From: Rhodocyclales bacterium GT-UBC | Lineage (GTDB): Bacteria > Pseudomonadota > Gammaproteobacteria > Burkholderiales > Rhodocyclaceae | Length of the DNA: 64,000 bases | Reading direction: 5' to 3' | Assembly: GCA_003583745.1 (NCBI GenBank) | Contig: QXPY01000004.1 | Span: 124,001 to 188,000, forward strand | Shown here: piece by piece, positions 42,168-50,704 of the stretch | How the letters are laid out: each line of letters begins with the position of its first letter | Numbering within the stretch: position 1 is the first letter of the stretch | The notes under the pieces: model-generated | What the model was told of the DNA's origin: nothing | The model's input: the letters and a program-made list of their open reading frames with translations, nothing else | Databases searched by the model: none | Position numbers and translations under genes: made by a program

Positions 42168-43136
42168 TTGAATCGCTGGTTGAGTGCCGACCATATCAAT
42201 CGGCTGGCTGCCGACCCGGTGCGCTGCACGCGCAGCGAACTGGCCGTCAAGGTGGATTCGCGGCACCCTTTCGTGCCGGAAGACTATACCCAGCTTTATT
42301 TCACGCCGGTCTATGCGACGCTGGGTTTCGAGCATCGCTTGCGTTACAACCAACTGTTCGGTCTGCGCATCAACGAATACATCATGATGCTCGAAGCCGA
42401 TCTGGTCGAGCGCTTGCTGACGCCGTTGTTGAGGCAGCCCCGGATCATCGCCGATGCCGCCTTGGGCCAGGCGATGCTCACCATGATCGAGGAAGAAAAG
42501 CGGCATTGCGCCAATTTTGCCGCCTTGAATCGCGCTTGTCGGCCCGATCTCTATCCGCCCGGCGAGGACCGTTTCTTTTCCCGTCTGCCGATCTGGACGA
42601 AAGCCATGTTCTGGTCGGTCGGCGCACTTGCCGGGCGCTTGCCATTCGCCTTGTGGTTCTTGATGGCGATGGAGGAATCGTCGATGGCCCTGGCGCGCGA
42701 CATGAACCGGCGGCCGGAAACCGAAACCCTGGGCCGGCTTGACCCCGGGTTTGTCGCGGTGCATCGCGAGCACATGAAGGACGAGTCGCGGCACCTGCAC
42801 ATCGATGCACACATGATCGCTGCCTGCATCGGTACGGGCGGACAGACGCGGCGCGCTTTGAATGCCCGCCTGTTCCAATTCATGCTCGGTGGCGTCACGC
42901 ATCTGACGCGCAGCGGCTCGGGGGCCATGGTGGTTCGCCAACTGGTGCGCGAAATGCCGGAGCTGGCGCCGCGTGAAGAGGAAATGATCCAGGCGCTGCT
43001 TGCCTTGAAGCACAGCAAGCCTTTCCAGGAGAGCCTGTTCAATCGGCGGATCATGCCGAAGGCGTTCTCGGTCTTCGACGGGACACCGGAACTGGGCCGT
43101 CTGGGCGAAAAGATGGTGGGTTATGACCGACGCTGA
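42168..43136 (+). CDS. AurF-like di-iron oxygenase
   Basis: A TTG start follows GTGGAGATG. The 322-residue helical protein carries a ferritin-like di-iron ligand set: MIEEEKRHCANF, MAMEESSMALARD and HREHMKDESRHLHIDAHM, as in AurF-type N-oxygenases. Those enzymes oxidise aryl amines or related substrates. It overlaps the next gene by 14 bases. It lies at the end of, and convergent with, the large biosynthetic operon at 44426-56561, so it may supply an oxidation step. Confidence 0.75.
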   Translation: MNRWLSADHINRLAADPVRCTRSELAVKVDSRHPFVPEDYTQLYFTPVYATLGFEHRLRYNQLFGLRINEYIMMLEADLVERLLTPLLRQPRIIADAALGQAMLTMIEEEKRHCANFAALNRACRPDLYPPGEDRFFSRLPIWTKAMFWSVGALAGRLPFALWFLMAMEESSMALARDMNRRPETETLGRLDPGFVAVHREHMKDESRHLHIDAHMIAACIGTGGQTRRALNARLFQFMLGGVTHLTRSGSGAMVVRQLVREMPELAPREEEMIQALLALKHSKPFQESLFNRRIMPKAFSVFDGTPELGRLGEKMVGYDRR

Positions 43137-43791
43137 CGGATCGCGTTTGGAACAGCCGGGGGCGTTTTCCCTGCTCTTCAATCTCTTGCCTTTGCTCCAT
43201 CTCGCCTCCGGTATCGCGCTGCTTGGCGTGCTGGGCGGCGGTACGGGCAGCCGGCTGGGCTGGCTGGCGCTCTGGATCTATCTGCTGCCCCCTTTTTGTT
43301 CGCGCCTGATGATCGCTGTCTGGGGGCGGCCGGAAGGCTCGTTGACACAGGATATGCCGGCCTATCGCGTGTGGTGGGTGCTGACGCAGTGGCAAATCCT
43401 GTTCAACCGCTTTCCCTGGCTGGAGGAAGGCTTGAGGCTGGTGCCCGGACTCTACGCGTTGTGGATTGCGATGTGGGGCGGGCGGCTGAGTCCGCGGGCC
43501 TACGTCGCGCCCGGCGTCTGGATCACCGATCGCCATGCGGTGCGTGTCGAGGCGGGGGCCGTCCTCGGCATGAAGTCGATCCTCTGCGGGCATCTGGTGC
43601 GGCGCGACGAGGCGGGGCGCTGGCTGGTCCTGGCCGGGACGCCGGTCGTCGAAGCCGAAGCGATTCTGGGCGGGGATGCCCGGCTGGGCCCGGGGGCCAT
43701 CCTGCGTGCCGGCGAGGTGTTGCCGACCGGTCGTTTCGTCAGGCCGTTTGAAGCGTGGCCGCGCAGGCAGGACGATGCGGCGGACCAATAG
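43123..43791 (+). CDS. Membrane-anchored beta-helix acyltransferase-like protein
   Basis: The first about 110 residues hold two or three hydrophobic helices (LLHLASGIALLGVLGG, LGWLALWIYLLPPFCS). The rest has hexapeptide-like turns (AVLGMKSILCGHLV, GTPVVEAEAILGGDARLGPG) typical of left-handed beta-helix acyltransferases, though the repeat is short and irregular. It is coupled to the AurF-like gene. The acyl substrate is unknown. Confidence 0.6.
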   Translation: MTDADGSRLEQPGAFSLLFNLLPLLHLASGIALLGVLGGGTGSRLGWLALWIYLLPPFCSRLMIAVWGRPEGSLTQDMPAYRVWWVLTQWQILFNRFPWLEEGLRLVPGLYALWIAMWGGRLSPRAYVAPGVWITDRHAVRVEAGAVLGMKSILCGHLVRRDEAGRWLVLAGTPVVEAEAILGGDARLGPGAILRAGEVLPTGRFVRPFEAWPRRQDDAADQ

Positions 43792-43851
43792 ATCATGTGG
43801 CGGGGGCGGCTGCGGTCGCAAGAATATTCATCAACCTTGGGGGAGGTCTCC

Positions 43852-44457
43852 ATGATTCGTTTTGTATTCGTTTTTCTGCTGTCCGGGCTTTGCTCGTTGG
43901 CCAGCATCGCTGCCGACGATGCCACGGCGGCCGATCATCAGGCGCTGCGCAAGCTCAAGTCCGATGTCGTCGCGGCGGTGAACAAGCGCGATTACCCGGC
44001 CATGCAGCAGTTCATGCATCGGCCCTTCATGGCGACGCTGATCACTCAGGATCATTTCGAGGATACGGATAAGCTCAAGGACTATTTCGAGACCTTGTTT
44101 ACGCGCCCCACGCTGCGCATGAGCAAGGTTTCGATCGAGGCTGATGCCGATGCCCTGTCGCAAATCTACGAGGGCACATTTGCCCTGAACAAGGGCACGA
44201 CCAAGGAGCATTACGAATTGGCCGACGGGCGGGCTTTCGATATCGATGGGCGCTGGACGGCGGTGTCGCGCAAGGAAAATGGCGAATGGAAACTGCTGGC
44301 GGTACATACCGGGACCAATTTTCTCGACAATCCGGTGTTGAATGCCATCGAGAAAAGCGTGCTCTGGTTCGCTGCCGGCGGCGTTCTCGCCGGCCTGGTC
44401 GTCGGTTTCGCCCTTGGCTGGCTGCTTAGGCGCCGAGCGGAAAAGCGCGGCGCATGA
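43852..44457 (+). CDS. Secreted SnoaL/NTF2-like protein with C-terminal anchor
   Basis: GGGGGAGG precedes the ATG at 43852. Residues 1-20 are a signal peptide (FVFVFLLSGLCSLASIA). Residues about 25-165 resemble an NTF2/SnoaL-like domain (RKLKSDVVAAVNKRDYPAMQ, WTAVSRKENGEWKLLAVHTG). A C-terminal membrane helix (AAGGVLAGLVVGFALGWLL) and basic tail anchor it. Its 3' end overlaps the convergent PAP2 gene by 32 bases. Role unknown. Confidence 0.7.
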   Translation: MIRFVFVFLLSGLCSLASIAADDATAADHQALRKLKSDVVAAVNKRDYPAMQQFMHRPFMATLITQDHFEDTDKLKDYFETLFTRPTLRMSKVSIEADADALSQIYEGTFALNKGTTKEHYELADGRAFDIDGRWTAVSRKENGEWKLLAVHTGTNFLDNPVLNAIEKSVLWFAAGGVLAGLVVGFALGWLLRRRAEKRGA

Positions 44458-45049
44458 GCTGCGCCAGGAGCAGACCGCCGATAACGTCGAGCAGGTGGTG
44501 CTGGTGCACCAGCACGGTCGATATCGAGAGCAGCAGCAGCCAGAATCGGTAGAACCAGGCCAGGCGCCGCGAAGTCAGGTTGGCGCAACCGAGAAGGATC
44601 AGCGCGCTGAAGGTGACGTGCAGCGAAGGTGTCAGGTTGTGCGCGGTATCGACGCTGCCGAGGAGGTCGAAAATCGGACGATGGAAGCCTTCGATAGCGA
44701 CTGGCGCAAATCCGGCGTGGGTCGGTACGGCCAGGAAGGCCAGTCCGGCGAGGAGCAGGCTGGCCGTCGATTGGCGGGAAAGAGCGGCTATTTGGCGCGG
44801 TTGCATATGGAGCAGCGGCAGCTGGAATAGCGAAAAAAGCGTCAGGTAGGGCCAGATCATCCAGGGAACGAGCGGGATGTGCAGTTCCCATTTGGCATAA
44901 AGGCCGAATGTCCGCCCGGCTCTTTCGGCCAGATAGCCGCAGCCGAAGTAGATCGGAAAGAAAAAGACGTGGAAGAGCCCGGTGAATTTGCCGAATGCCC
45001 GCCAGCGCGGGGCGTCTGGCCAGGTGAAGGAAGGTCGCGAGTGCCTCAT
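44426..45049 (-). CDS. PAP2-family membrane phosphatase
   Basis: The 207-residue protein starts at an ATG overlapping the P450 stop. It has about five membrane helices and the PAP2 motifs TPSLHVTFS and VLVHQHHLLDVIGG, which carry the two His and the Asp of the acid phosphatase site; the usual N-terminal KxxxxxxRP part is weak. These enzymes remove phosphate from lipid phosphates. As the last gene of the large leftward operon it may act on the product lipid or a prenyl/acyl phosphate. Confidence 0.75.
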   Translation of the reverse strand: MRHSRPSFTWPDAPRWRAFGKFTGLFHVFFFPIYFGCGYLAERAGRTFGLYAKWELHIPLVPWMIWPYLTLFSLFQLPLLHMQPRQIAALSRQSTASLLLAGLAFLAVPTHAGFAPVAIEGFHRPIFDLLGSVDTAHNLTPSLHVTFSALILLGCANLTSRRLAWFYRFWLLLLSISTVLVHQHHLLDVIGGLLLAQLMRRAFPLGA

Positions 45050-46458
45050 GCGTGGCGGGCCCGAACCCGCATCCGGATCGCTGGATCGGCATGCAGGGTC
45101 ATGCAATGGCGAAGGTGGACGGGATGCGCATCGGCGCATTCGAAACGCAGTTCCTTGACCAGGGTGGCGAGCAGGGTCACCGCCTCCTGCATGGCCAGGC
45201 CCATGCCCAGGCAGATGCGGGGGCCGGCGCCGAAGGGCAGGTAGGCGTAGCGCGGAATCTGTTCGCGTTGACCGGGCAGGAAACGCTCCGGAATGAAAAG
45301 ATCGGCATCGCGCCACAGCCGGCGGTGCCGATGCAACACCCAGGGTGCGATCAGGATGGTGGTGCCGGCCGGATACGGCCGCCCGCCGAGGACATCGTCT
45401 TTCAGGCTGACCCGCCCGATCATCGGAGCGGGGGGGTAGAGGCGCATCGTTTCCTCGATGACGGCACGCGTCCACACCAGTTTGCCCAGGTTGTCGGCGG
45501 TGACCCCGGCAGGGGTCAATAGCGTGTCGACTTCCGCTTCGACAAGGGCCCGAACATGCGGTACCTGCGCCAGTAAAAAGAGACTCCAGGCGAGTGCCAC
45601 GGAGGCGGTGTCCGACCCGGCGCCGATCATCGCGGAAATGTTGTCTTCGATGATGCGGTCGTCGAGGGGCGCCCCGGTCGACGGGTGGCGCGCTGCGATC
45701 AAGGGAGACAGGAAGCCGGATCGGGGGGTGGGGCCGGCGGCTTTGGCGGCGGCGAGGAGGCGTCGGGCGCGCTGCCGGACGCGTTGCCCGGCACGCCAGC
45801 CGATCAACCGCCGCAGGCCGGGAATGGCGGCCGGCAGCCCGAGCAGGTCGCCCATTTCGACGTGGCCGTAGGCATGTGCGAAGTGGTTCAGGTTAGCGGC
45901 GATGTCGGCAGCGGACTCACCGATGCCGTCCGGGAACAGCGTGCGCTCGATCACCTCGACGCTCAGTCGCCACATTTCCTGTCTGATGTCGAAGGGCGTA
46001 TCGCCCTGCCGGCGCAATCGTCCGACCGCCGCATCGGCCACGGATGCCATGGCCGGGAGGTAGGTCTCGACGCTCTTCGCGGCAAAATGGGGGGCAAGAA
46101 GTTTGCGCTGCAACTGCCACGCCTCGCCTTGCGCCGAGAAGAGGCTTTGTCCGGTCACCCGATGCAGCAGGCGGCGTTGCAAGTTGTCGCGGACGTAGTT
46201 CTGATGGTTGTCGACCAGTATCCATTTGATCAGCGCCGGGTCGCTGATGACCAGTCGCGTGCCCATCGGCGTGCGTTCGACGACCAGCGGATCTTCGAAA
46301 TGCTGCGCTCGCCAGACATGCAAGGGGTTGAAGAGAACGGCCCAAAGCAGTCGCCAGGGCGGAAGCGGCTGGTTGGCTGGCGTCGGCATCGGTGGGCGAT
46401 ACGGCGCTGGCGCAGCGCTTTCGTCCAGCCGCATCGGGGCATCCAGGGCGGCGGGCAT
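45046..46458 (-). CDS. Cytochrome P450
   Basis: From ATG 46458 the 470-residue protein has the I-helix MIGAGSDTAS, the K-helix EETMRLYPPAP (ExxR) and the heme loop FGAGPRICLGMGLA with the ligand Cys. N-terminal residues are hydrophilic and Pro-rich, then WRLLWAVLFNPLHVW, so it is likely soluble or weakly membrane-bound. The sequence is CYP102/CYP4-like in style, suggesting a fatty-acid-type substrate. Three bases separate it from the desaturase stop. Confidence 0.9.
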   Translation of the reverse strand: MPAALDAPMRLDESAAPAPYRPPMPTPANQPLPPWRLLWAVLFNPLHVWRAQHFEDPLVVERTPMGTRLVISDPALIKWILVDNHQNYVRDNLQRRLLHRVTGQSLFSAQGEAWQLQRKLLAPHFAAKSVETYLPAMASVADAAVGRLRRQGDTPFDIRQEMWRLSVEVIERTLFPDGIGESAADIAANLNHFAHAYGHVEMGDLLGLPAAIPGLRRLIGWRAGQRVRQRARRLLAAAKAAGPTPRSGFLSPLIAARHPSTGAPLDDRIIEDNISAMIGAGSDTASVALAWSLFLLAQVPHVRALVEAEVDTLLTPAGVTADNLGKLVWTRAVIEETMRLYPPAPMIGRVSLKDDVLGGRPYPAGTTILIAPWVLHRHRRLWRDADLFIPERFLPGQREQIPRYAYLPFGAGPRICLGMGLAMQEAVTLLATLVKELRFECADAHPVHLRHCMTLHADPAIRMRVRARHA

Positions 46459-46460
46459 CG

Positions 46461-47399
46461 TCAATGCTCCCGCCGGGCTGCCGCGCTGTTCGGGAAGAGG
46501 AAGGCGAGATCGGCTGGCGCGCCCATCGGCGGGGCCGGCCTGACGCCTTTCCACAGGCTGAAATAGACGCGCCAGAACGAGGGCTGCAAGGCATTCTTGT
46601 CGACATGGGCGGGCAACTCGTACCAGGGCAGCTGCGGTTGCTGATGGTGGGCAAGATGATAGTGATAGTTGAGCGCCAGCCAGCGGAAAGGCGGGAGCAC
46701 CCGGAGATTCCAGGCGCCATTCTTCACGTCGCGCGGACTCCAGGCGTGATCGGCATACTGCAGGACCGACCAGTGCAGGGCGAAGGCCATGTTGCACAGG
46801 AAATAGGCGACGACACTCAAGTCGAGACAGTAGAAAAGGGCAGCCTGGTAGCCGAAGGCGAGGACGACTTCGAGCCACACCCGACGTGGCGGGAGGCTTG
46901 CGAGGTCCTCGATGTAGGGACCGAAGCCGAGTGGAGTGGCAATCCGTTCGATGAAGAAGCGCGAGCGATAAATCCCCGGGCTGAGGGCGTAGAGCAGATT
47001 GCTGTCGAGTACGCACCACCAGTACAGTCCGACCAGGTTGCCGGCATATAGCCAGAAGTTGCGTCTGGCCGGCGATTGATCGGACAGATAGTAGTCGTAG
47101 AGTTCCTGGTCGGTCCGGTTGCGCTGGTGATGCCCGATGTGGGCCGCCCGCTGCATGGTGAACGAGGTCGGAAAGGCCCAGCCGGCGATCGTTCCAATCA
47201 AGGCGTTAAGGCGGGGGGCGTCCGCCGCGATGCCATGGACGGCTTCGTGCATCAAGGCGAAGGGCATGTTGTTGATCAGGGCGAAGAACCAGATGGCGAG
47301 CACTGCGTAAGGCAGGTCGAGGTGGCTGGCCGCCCACAGGCTGCCGGCCGAAAGGCTCAGCGACAGGACGAGCAGGCATGAGTTCAGCACGGTTTTCAT
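46461..47399 (-). CDS. Fatty-acid desaturase-like membrane di-iron enzyme
   Basis: The 312-residue protein has the three His boxes of membrane desaturases/hydroxylases: HEAVH near residue 51, HIGHH near 86 and HYHLAHH near 245, with about four membrane helices. It acts on acyl or related hydrophobic chains with oxygen and reducing partners. It overlaps the upstream membrane-protein gene by ATGA and is followed by the P450. Confidence 0.87.
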   Translation of the reverse strand: MKTVLNSCLLVLSLSLSAGSLWAASHLDLPYAVLAIWFFALINNMPFALMHEAVHGIAADAPRLNALIGTIAGWAFPTSFTMQRAAHIGHHQRNRTDQELYDYYLSDQSPARRNFWLYAGNLVGLYWWCVLDSNLLYALSPGIYRSRFFIERIATPLGFGPYIEDLASLPPRRVWLEVVLAFGYQAALFYCLDLSVVAYFLCNMAFALHWSVLQYADHAWSPRDVKNGAWNLRVLPPFRWLALNYHYHLAHHQQPQLPWYELPAHVDKNALQPSFWRVYFSLWKGVRPAPPMGAPADLAFLFPNSAAARREH

Positions 47400-48064
47400 G
47401 AACGTTCCCTGTGAATGGGGCGGGTGCCCGGGTGACCATGGCGTCGGATCGAATGCTGCATGAAGCCGAGTACCGGCAGGGCGATGCAGGCCAACAGGCC
47501 GCCGCCGGCGAAGCCCAGCATCGCCGGCCAGGTCCAGGCGGGATGATCGAGGGCGTAGAGTTCGGTGGCGCCGATAAAGGCACCGTAGGCGGCGCCGAAA
47601 CCGCCGAAGAACCACGGCGAGTAATCGAGGGCGATGGCTTCCGGCCCCTGGCCTGCGGCCCAGGCTTGGTTGTAGACCCTGAGCAGGCCGATCCGCAAGG
47701 CCTTGATGTCGTAGAGCAGGTTCCAGAAGCCGAGTACGGCGCAGAGCACGAAGGCCTGTCGCATCAAGTCGGCGAAAGAGAGGGCGGTGTTGCCGTGGCT
47801 CAGCCAGGCCAGCATGCTGGTGGCGCTGCCGAAGACGAATCCGTGGTGCGGCCGGAAGCGCCCCAGTTTCCAGCTCACATCGAATTCCCACACCTTGCAG
47901 ACGTTGGTGCCGATGCCCGGCACGATGTAGGCCCAAAGTACCGGCACAAGCCAGACCGCGACAGCTTGCAGCGGGTCGCGATATTCCCGCCACCAGAGCA
48001 GAAGCGAGAGCGGGGTCAGGACGAGCGGTCCGAGATACTGGTAGAGGCGGAGCGCGGATTTCAT
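47396..48064 (-). CDS. Multi-span membrane protein of the biosynthetic operon
   Basis: The 222-residue protein has about six hydrophobic helices (YLGPLVLTPLSLLLWW, VAVWLVPVLWAYIVPGIG, GGGLLACIALPVLGF) and a conserved-looking loop KVWEFDVSWKLGRFRPHHGF. No family is recognised. ATGA overlaps on both sides place it firmly in the operon. It could be a membrane-bound enzyme or an anchor for the desaturase. Confidence 0.65.
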   Translation of the reverse strand: MKSALRLYQYLGPLVLTPLSLLLWWREYRDPLQAVAVWLVPVLWAYIVPGIGTNVCKVWEFDVSWKLGRFRPHHGFVFGSATSMLAWLSHGNTALSFADLMRQAFVLCAVLGFWNLLYDIKALRIGLLRVYNQAWAAGQGPEAIALDYSPWFFGGFGAAYGAFIGATELYALDHPAWTWPAMLGFAGGGLLACIALPVLGFMQHSIRRHGHPGTRPIHRERS

Positions 48065-49392
48065 TTGAGGCCGAATCTCATCCGGTGTTTCTTGTAGACC
48101 TCCTTGCGGAACAGCAGGGTGTAGCGCCAGAAGGACATCATGCGCGACAGCGAACGCAGGTTGGTCTTGATGTCGGAAAAGCGCCGGACCAAGGAAGGAA
48201 GACTGTTGAAGCGGGTGCGCGCGGCATGGCAGGCGTCGGTAAGTTGTTCGGCCGTCATCCGGGTGGGGAGGAAGGCGGCCTGATTGAAACGATATTCCGG
48301 ATGCAGCCACCATTTCTTGCCGTAGAGCAGGCGGTTCTGCTCGTCGAGTTGGCGGTAAAGCGGCGTGCCGGGATAGGGCATCAGGATGTTGAAGGCGGCA
48401 AAGGTGAACTTGTTGGCCAGCGCAAAGTCGACCGTGGCATCGATGCTGTCCACCGTATCGTGATCGTAGCCGAGGGTGAAGGCGGCCCAGGTCTGCATGC
48501 CGTGGTCGCGCAGGACGGCGATTTCCCGCGAGAACCTGGCGAACTCCGCCATGTTGGGCGACTTGCGTGCATCCCGCAAACTGTCCGGGGTGATCGATTC
48601 GAAGCCCATGACATTGCCCCAGCAGCCGCTACGCTGCATCAGGTCCATCAGTTTCGCATCGCGCGTCACGTCGAGGCTGGCCTGGCTGATCCAGCTTACT
48701 TTCATGGGAATCAGGGCCGAGCACAATTCGCTCAGGGCCTTGCGGTTCGAGGCGATGTTGTCGTCGATGAAAAACAGGAAACGGCGTTCCTGGCTTTCGA
48801 TTTCACGCAGGACATCGTCGATGCGGCGCAGGTAATGCTTGCGCTCGAAATATTGGGAGACGGCGCAGAATGAGCAGGCGAAACGGCAGCCGCGCGAATA
48901 TTGCATCAGCGAAATCGGCAGATAGCCTTTGCCGCGATAGAGGTCGCGGCGCGGCAGGCTGCCGTCGCATTGGCCGATGCCCGGCGCACCGACGTAGCGT
49001 GGCTTGAGCCTGCCCCGGCGCGCATCGTGGATGACCTCGCCCCATGCGCCTTCCGCATCGCCGATGAAAATGCTGTCGGCGTGATGCGCCACCTCTTCCG
49101 GCAGCAAGGCGACATGCATGCCGCCCATGATGACCGGTACGCCGCGCTGGCGATATTCGTCGGCGATCTCGTAGGCCCGCCGGGCCGTGTAGGTTTCGAC
49201 GGTGATGGCGACCAGGTCGGTGGCTTCGTCGTAGGGGATGCGCTCCATCCGGTCGTCGTAGAGCACGATCTCGACATCGGGTGGCGTCAGCCCGGCCAGC
49301 ACGCCCAGCATCAGCGGTTCCATCCGTCCCTCATCGACGTAGAGGCTGTGTTCGCGGCGGCCGATAGTCGGCTTGATCAGGGTGAGTTTCAT
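48061..49392 (-). CDS. Cobalamin-dependent radical SAM enzyme 1
   Basis: The 443-residue protein has an N-terminal Rossmann-like cobalamin-binding domain (residues 1-135; VETYTARRAYEIAD, GDAEGAWGEV) without the DxHxxG lower-ligand motif, then the radical SAM cluster C169-x3-C173-x2-C176 (SRGCRFACSFCAV) and the TIM-barrel pattern FFIDDNIASN, MGFESITPDSL. Family members methylate unactivated carbons or rearrange carbon skeletons. It is a close paralogue of the enzymes at 49403 and 51741. Confidence 0.88.
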   Translation of the reverse strand: MKLTLIKPTIGRREHSLYVDEGRMEPLMLGVLAGLTPPDVEIVLYDDRMERIPYDEATDLVAITVETYTARRAYEIADEYRQRGVPVIMGGMHVALLPEEVAHHADSIFIGDAEGAWGEVIHDARRGRLKPRYVGAPGIGQCDGSLPRRDLYRGKGYLPISLMQYSRGCRFACSFCAVSQYFERKHYLRRIDDVLREIESQERRFLFFIDDNIASNRKALSELCSALIPMKVSWISQASLDVTRDAKLMDLMQRSGCWGNVMGFESITPDSLRDARKSPNMAEFARFSREIAVLRDHGMQTWAAFTLGYDHDTVDSIDATVDFALANKFTFAAFNILMPYPGTPLYRQLDEQNRLLYGKKWWLHPEYRFNQAAFLPTRMTAEQLTDACHAARTRFNSLPSLVRRFSDIKTNLRSLSRMMSFWRYTLLFRKEVYKKHRMRFGLK

Positions 49393-49402
49393 TGCATCCG
49401 TC

Positions 49403-50704
49403 TCAGGTACCGAGGGAGCGGCCCTGCTTGCGATAGACCTCGCGCCGCGAAATCAGGTTGGCGACGGTGGTCATGCTGCGCGAGAACCAGGAGAAGGGGG
49501 TGTCGTTGTCGAATACCCGGCGTACGATCGACGACCAGGCATAAAACGCCCGCTTCGCTTCGAAACAGCCTTCGGCCAGTTCCCCGGCGCTGATTTGACG
49601 CGGTTGGAAAATCGGGTCGCCATAGCGATAGTCGGGATCGAGCCACCATTGCGGGGAAAGCAGCCGGCCTTCGTCGCGCAGACGATCGTACAAGGCTGAG
49701 CCGGGCGTCGGCGTCAGAGGATTGAAGTTGGCGATATCGAGTCGCGACTCCAGGGCGAAATCCAGGCTGCGGCGGATGGTGTCCGGCGTGTCGTGGTCGT
49801 AGCCGAAGACGAAGGTGCCGTAGATGCCGATGCCGCGGGCGTGCAACGCGGCGACGACCCGGCGGTACTCGCCGGCAACCTGGTTCCAGGGTTTGCGCAT
49901 CTGCTTCAGATTGGCCGGCTCCAGGCTTTCGAAGCCGATCAGGACATAGCGGCAGCCGGCGGCAGCCAGTCGGTCGAGCAAGGCCGAGTCGCGGGCGACG
50001 TCGATGCTGATCTGGCACGACCAGTGTCGGCGCAGCGGCGTCATGACGCGGAGCAGGGCGTCGAGTTCCGGGCGGCTACTGAACAGATTGTCATCGACGA
50101 AAAATAGCAGGCGCTTGCTGTTCAGTCCGGCCAGTTCGTCGCGCAGCTGCTCGGCCGGGCGGGTACGGGTGCGCGGGCCGTAGAACTGGTGAATCGAGCA
50201 GAAATCGCAGACGAAGCGACAGCCGCGGCCATATTGCGCCAATTCGACCGGGGCGTAGCGCTTGCCGGCAAAGATCGAGCGGTCGATGCGGATGTCGTCC
50301 AGGCGAGCCTGGTTGTCGCCCCGATAGATCCGCTGCAAACGCCCTTTTGCCGCATCTTCGAGCAAGCGTTCCCAGGCGCCTTCGGCATCGCCGGTGACGA
50401 TCGTATCGGCATGCTGCAAGGCTTCTTCCGGCAGGAAGGTCGGGTGATAGCCGCCCATGACGACCGGAATGCCTCGCCGCCGGAAGTCGTCGGCGATCTG
50501 GTAGGCGCGGCGGGCCGTGAAGGTTTCGACGCTGAGCGCGACCAGGTCGGCTTCAAGCCCGGGCGGAATGGCTTCGGCCTTGTCGTCGAAAAAGCGCACC
50601 TGATGCCGGCTGGCGCGGGCGGCAAGGATGCCCATCGCCAAGGGCGGCATGGCGTCGGCGGAGCGGTAGTCGCCCATGTTCGGGCGAATCAGGATGATGT
50701 TCAC
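49403..50704 (-). CDS. Cobalamin-dependent radical SAM enzyme 2
   Basis: A GTG start overlaps the stop of the GNAT-like gene (GTGA). The 433-residue protein has the same architecture: cobalamin domain with SVETFTARRAYQIADDF, cluster C162-x3-C166-x2-C169 (GRGCRFVCDFCSI), then FFVDDNLFSS and GFESLEPANL. The C-terminal about 60 residues contain SSIVRRVFD and LISRREVYRKQ, shared with its paralogues. Substrate unknown. Confidence 0.88.
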   Translation of the reverse strand: MNIILIRPNMGDYRSADAMPPLAMGILAARASRHQVRFFDDKAEAIPPGLEADLVALSVETFTARRAYQIADDFRRRGIPVVMGGYHPTFLPEEALQHADTIVTGDAEGAWERLLEDAAKGRLQRIYRGDNQARLDDIRIDRSIFAGKRYAPVELAQYGRGCRFVCDFCSIHQFYGPRTRTRPAEQLRDELAGLNSKRLLFFVDDNLFSSRPELDALLRVMTPLRRHWSCQISIDVARDSALLDRLAAAGCRYVLIGFESLEPANLKQMRKPWNQVAGEYRRVVAALHARGIGIYGTFVFGYDHDTPDTIRRSLDFALESRLDIANFNPLTPTPGSALYDRLRDEGRLLSPQWWLDPDYRYGDPIFQPRQISAGELAEGCFEAKRAFYAWSSIVRRVFDNDTPFSWFSRSMTTVANLISRREVYRKQGRSLGT

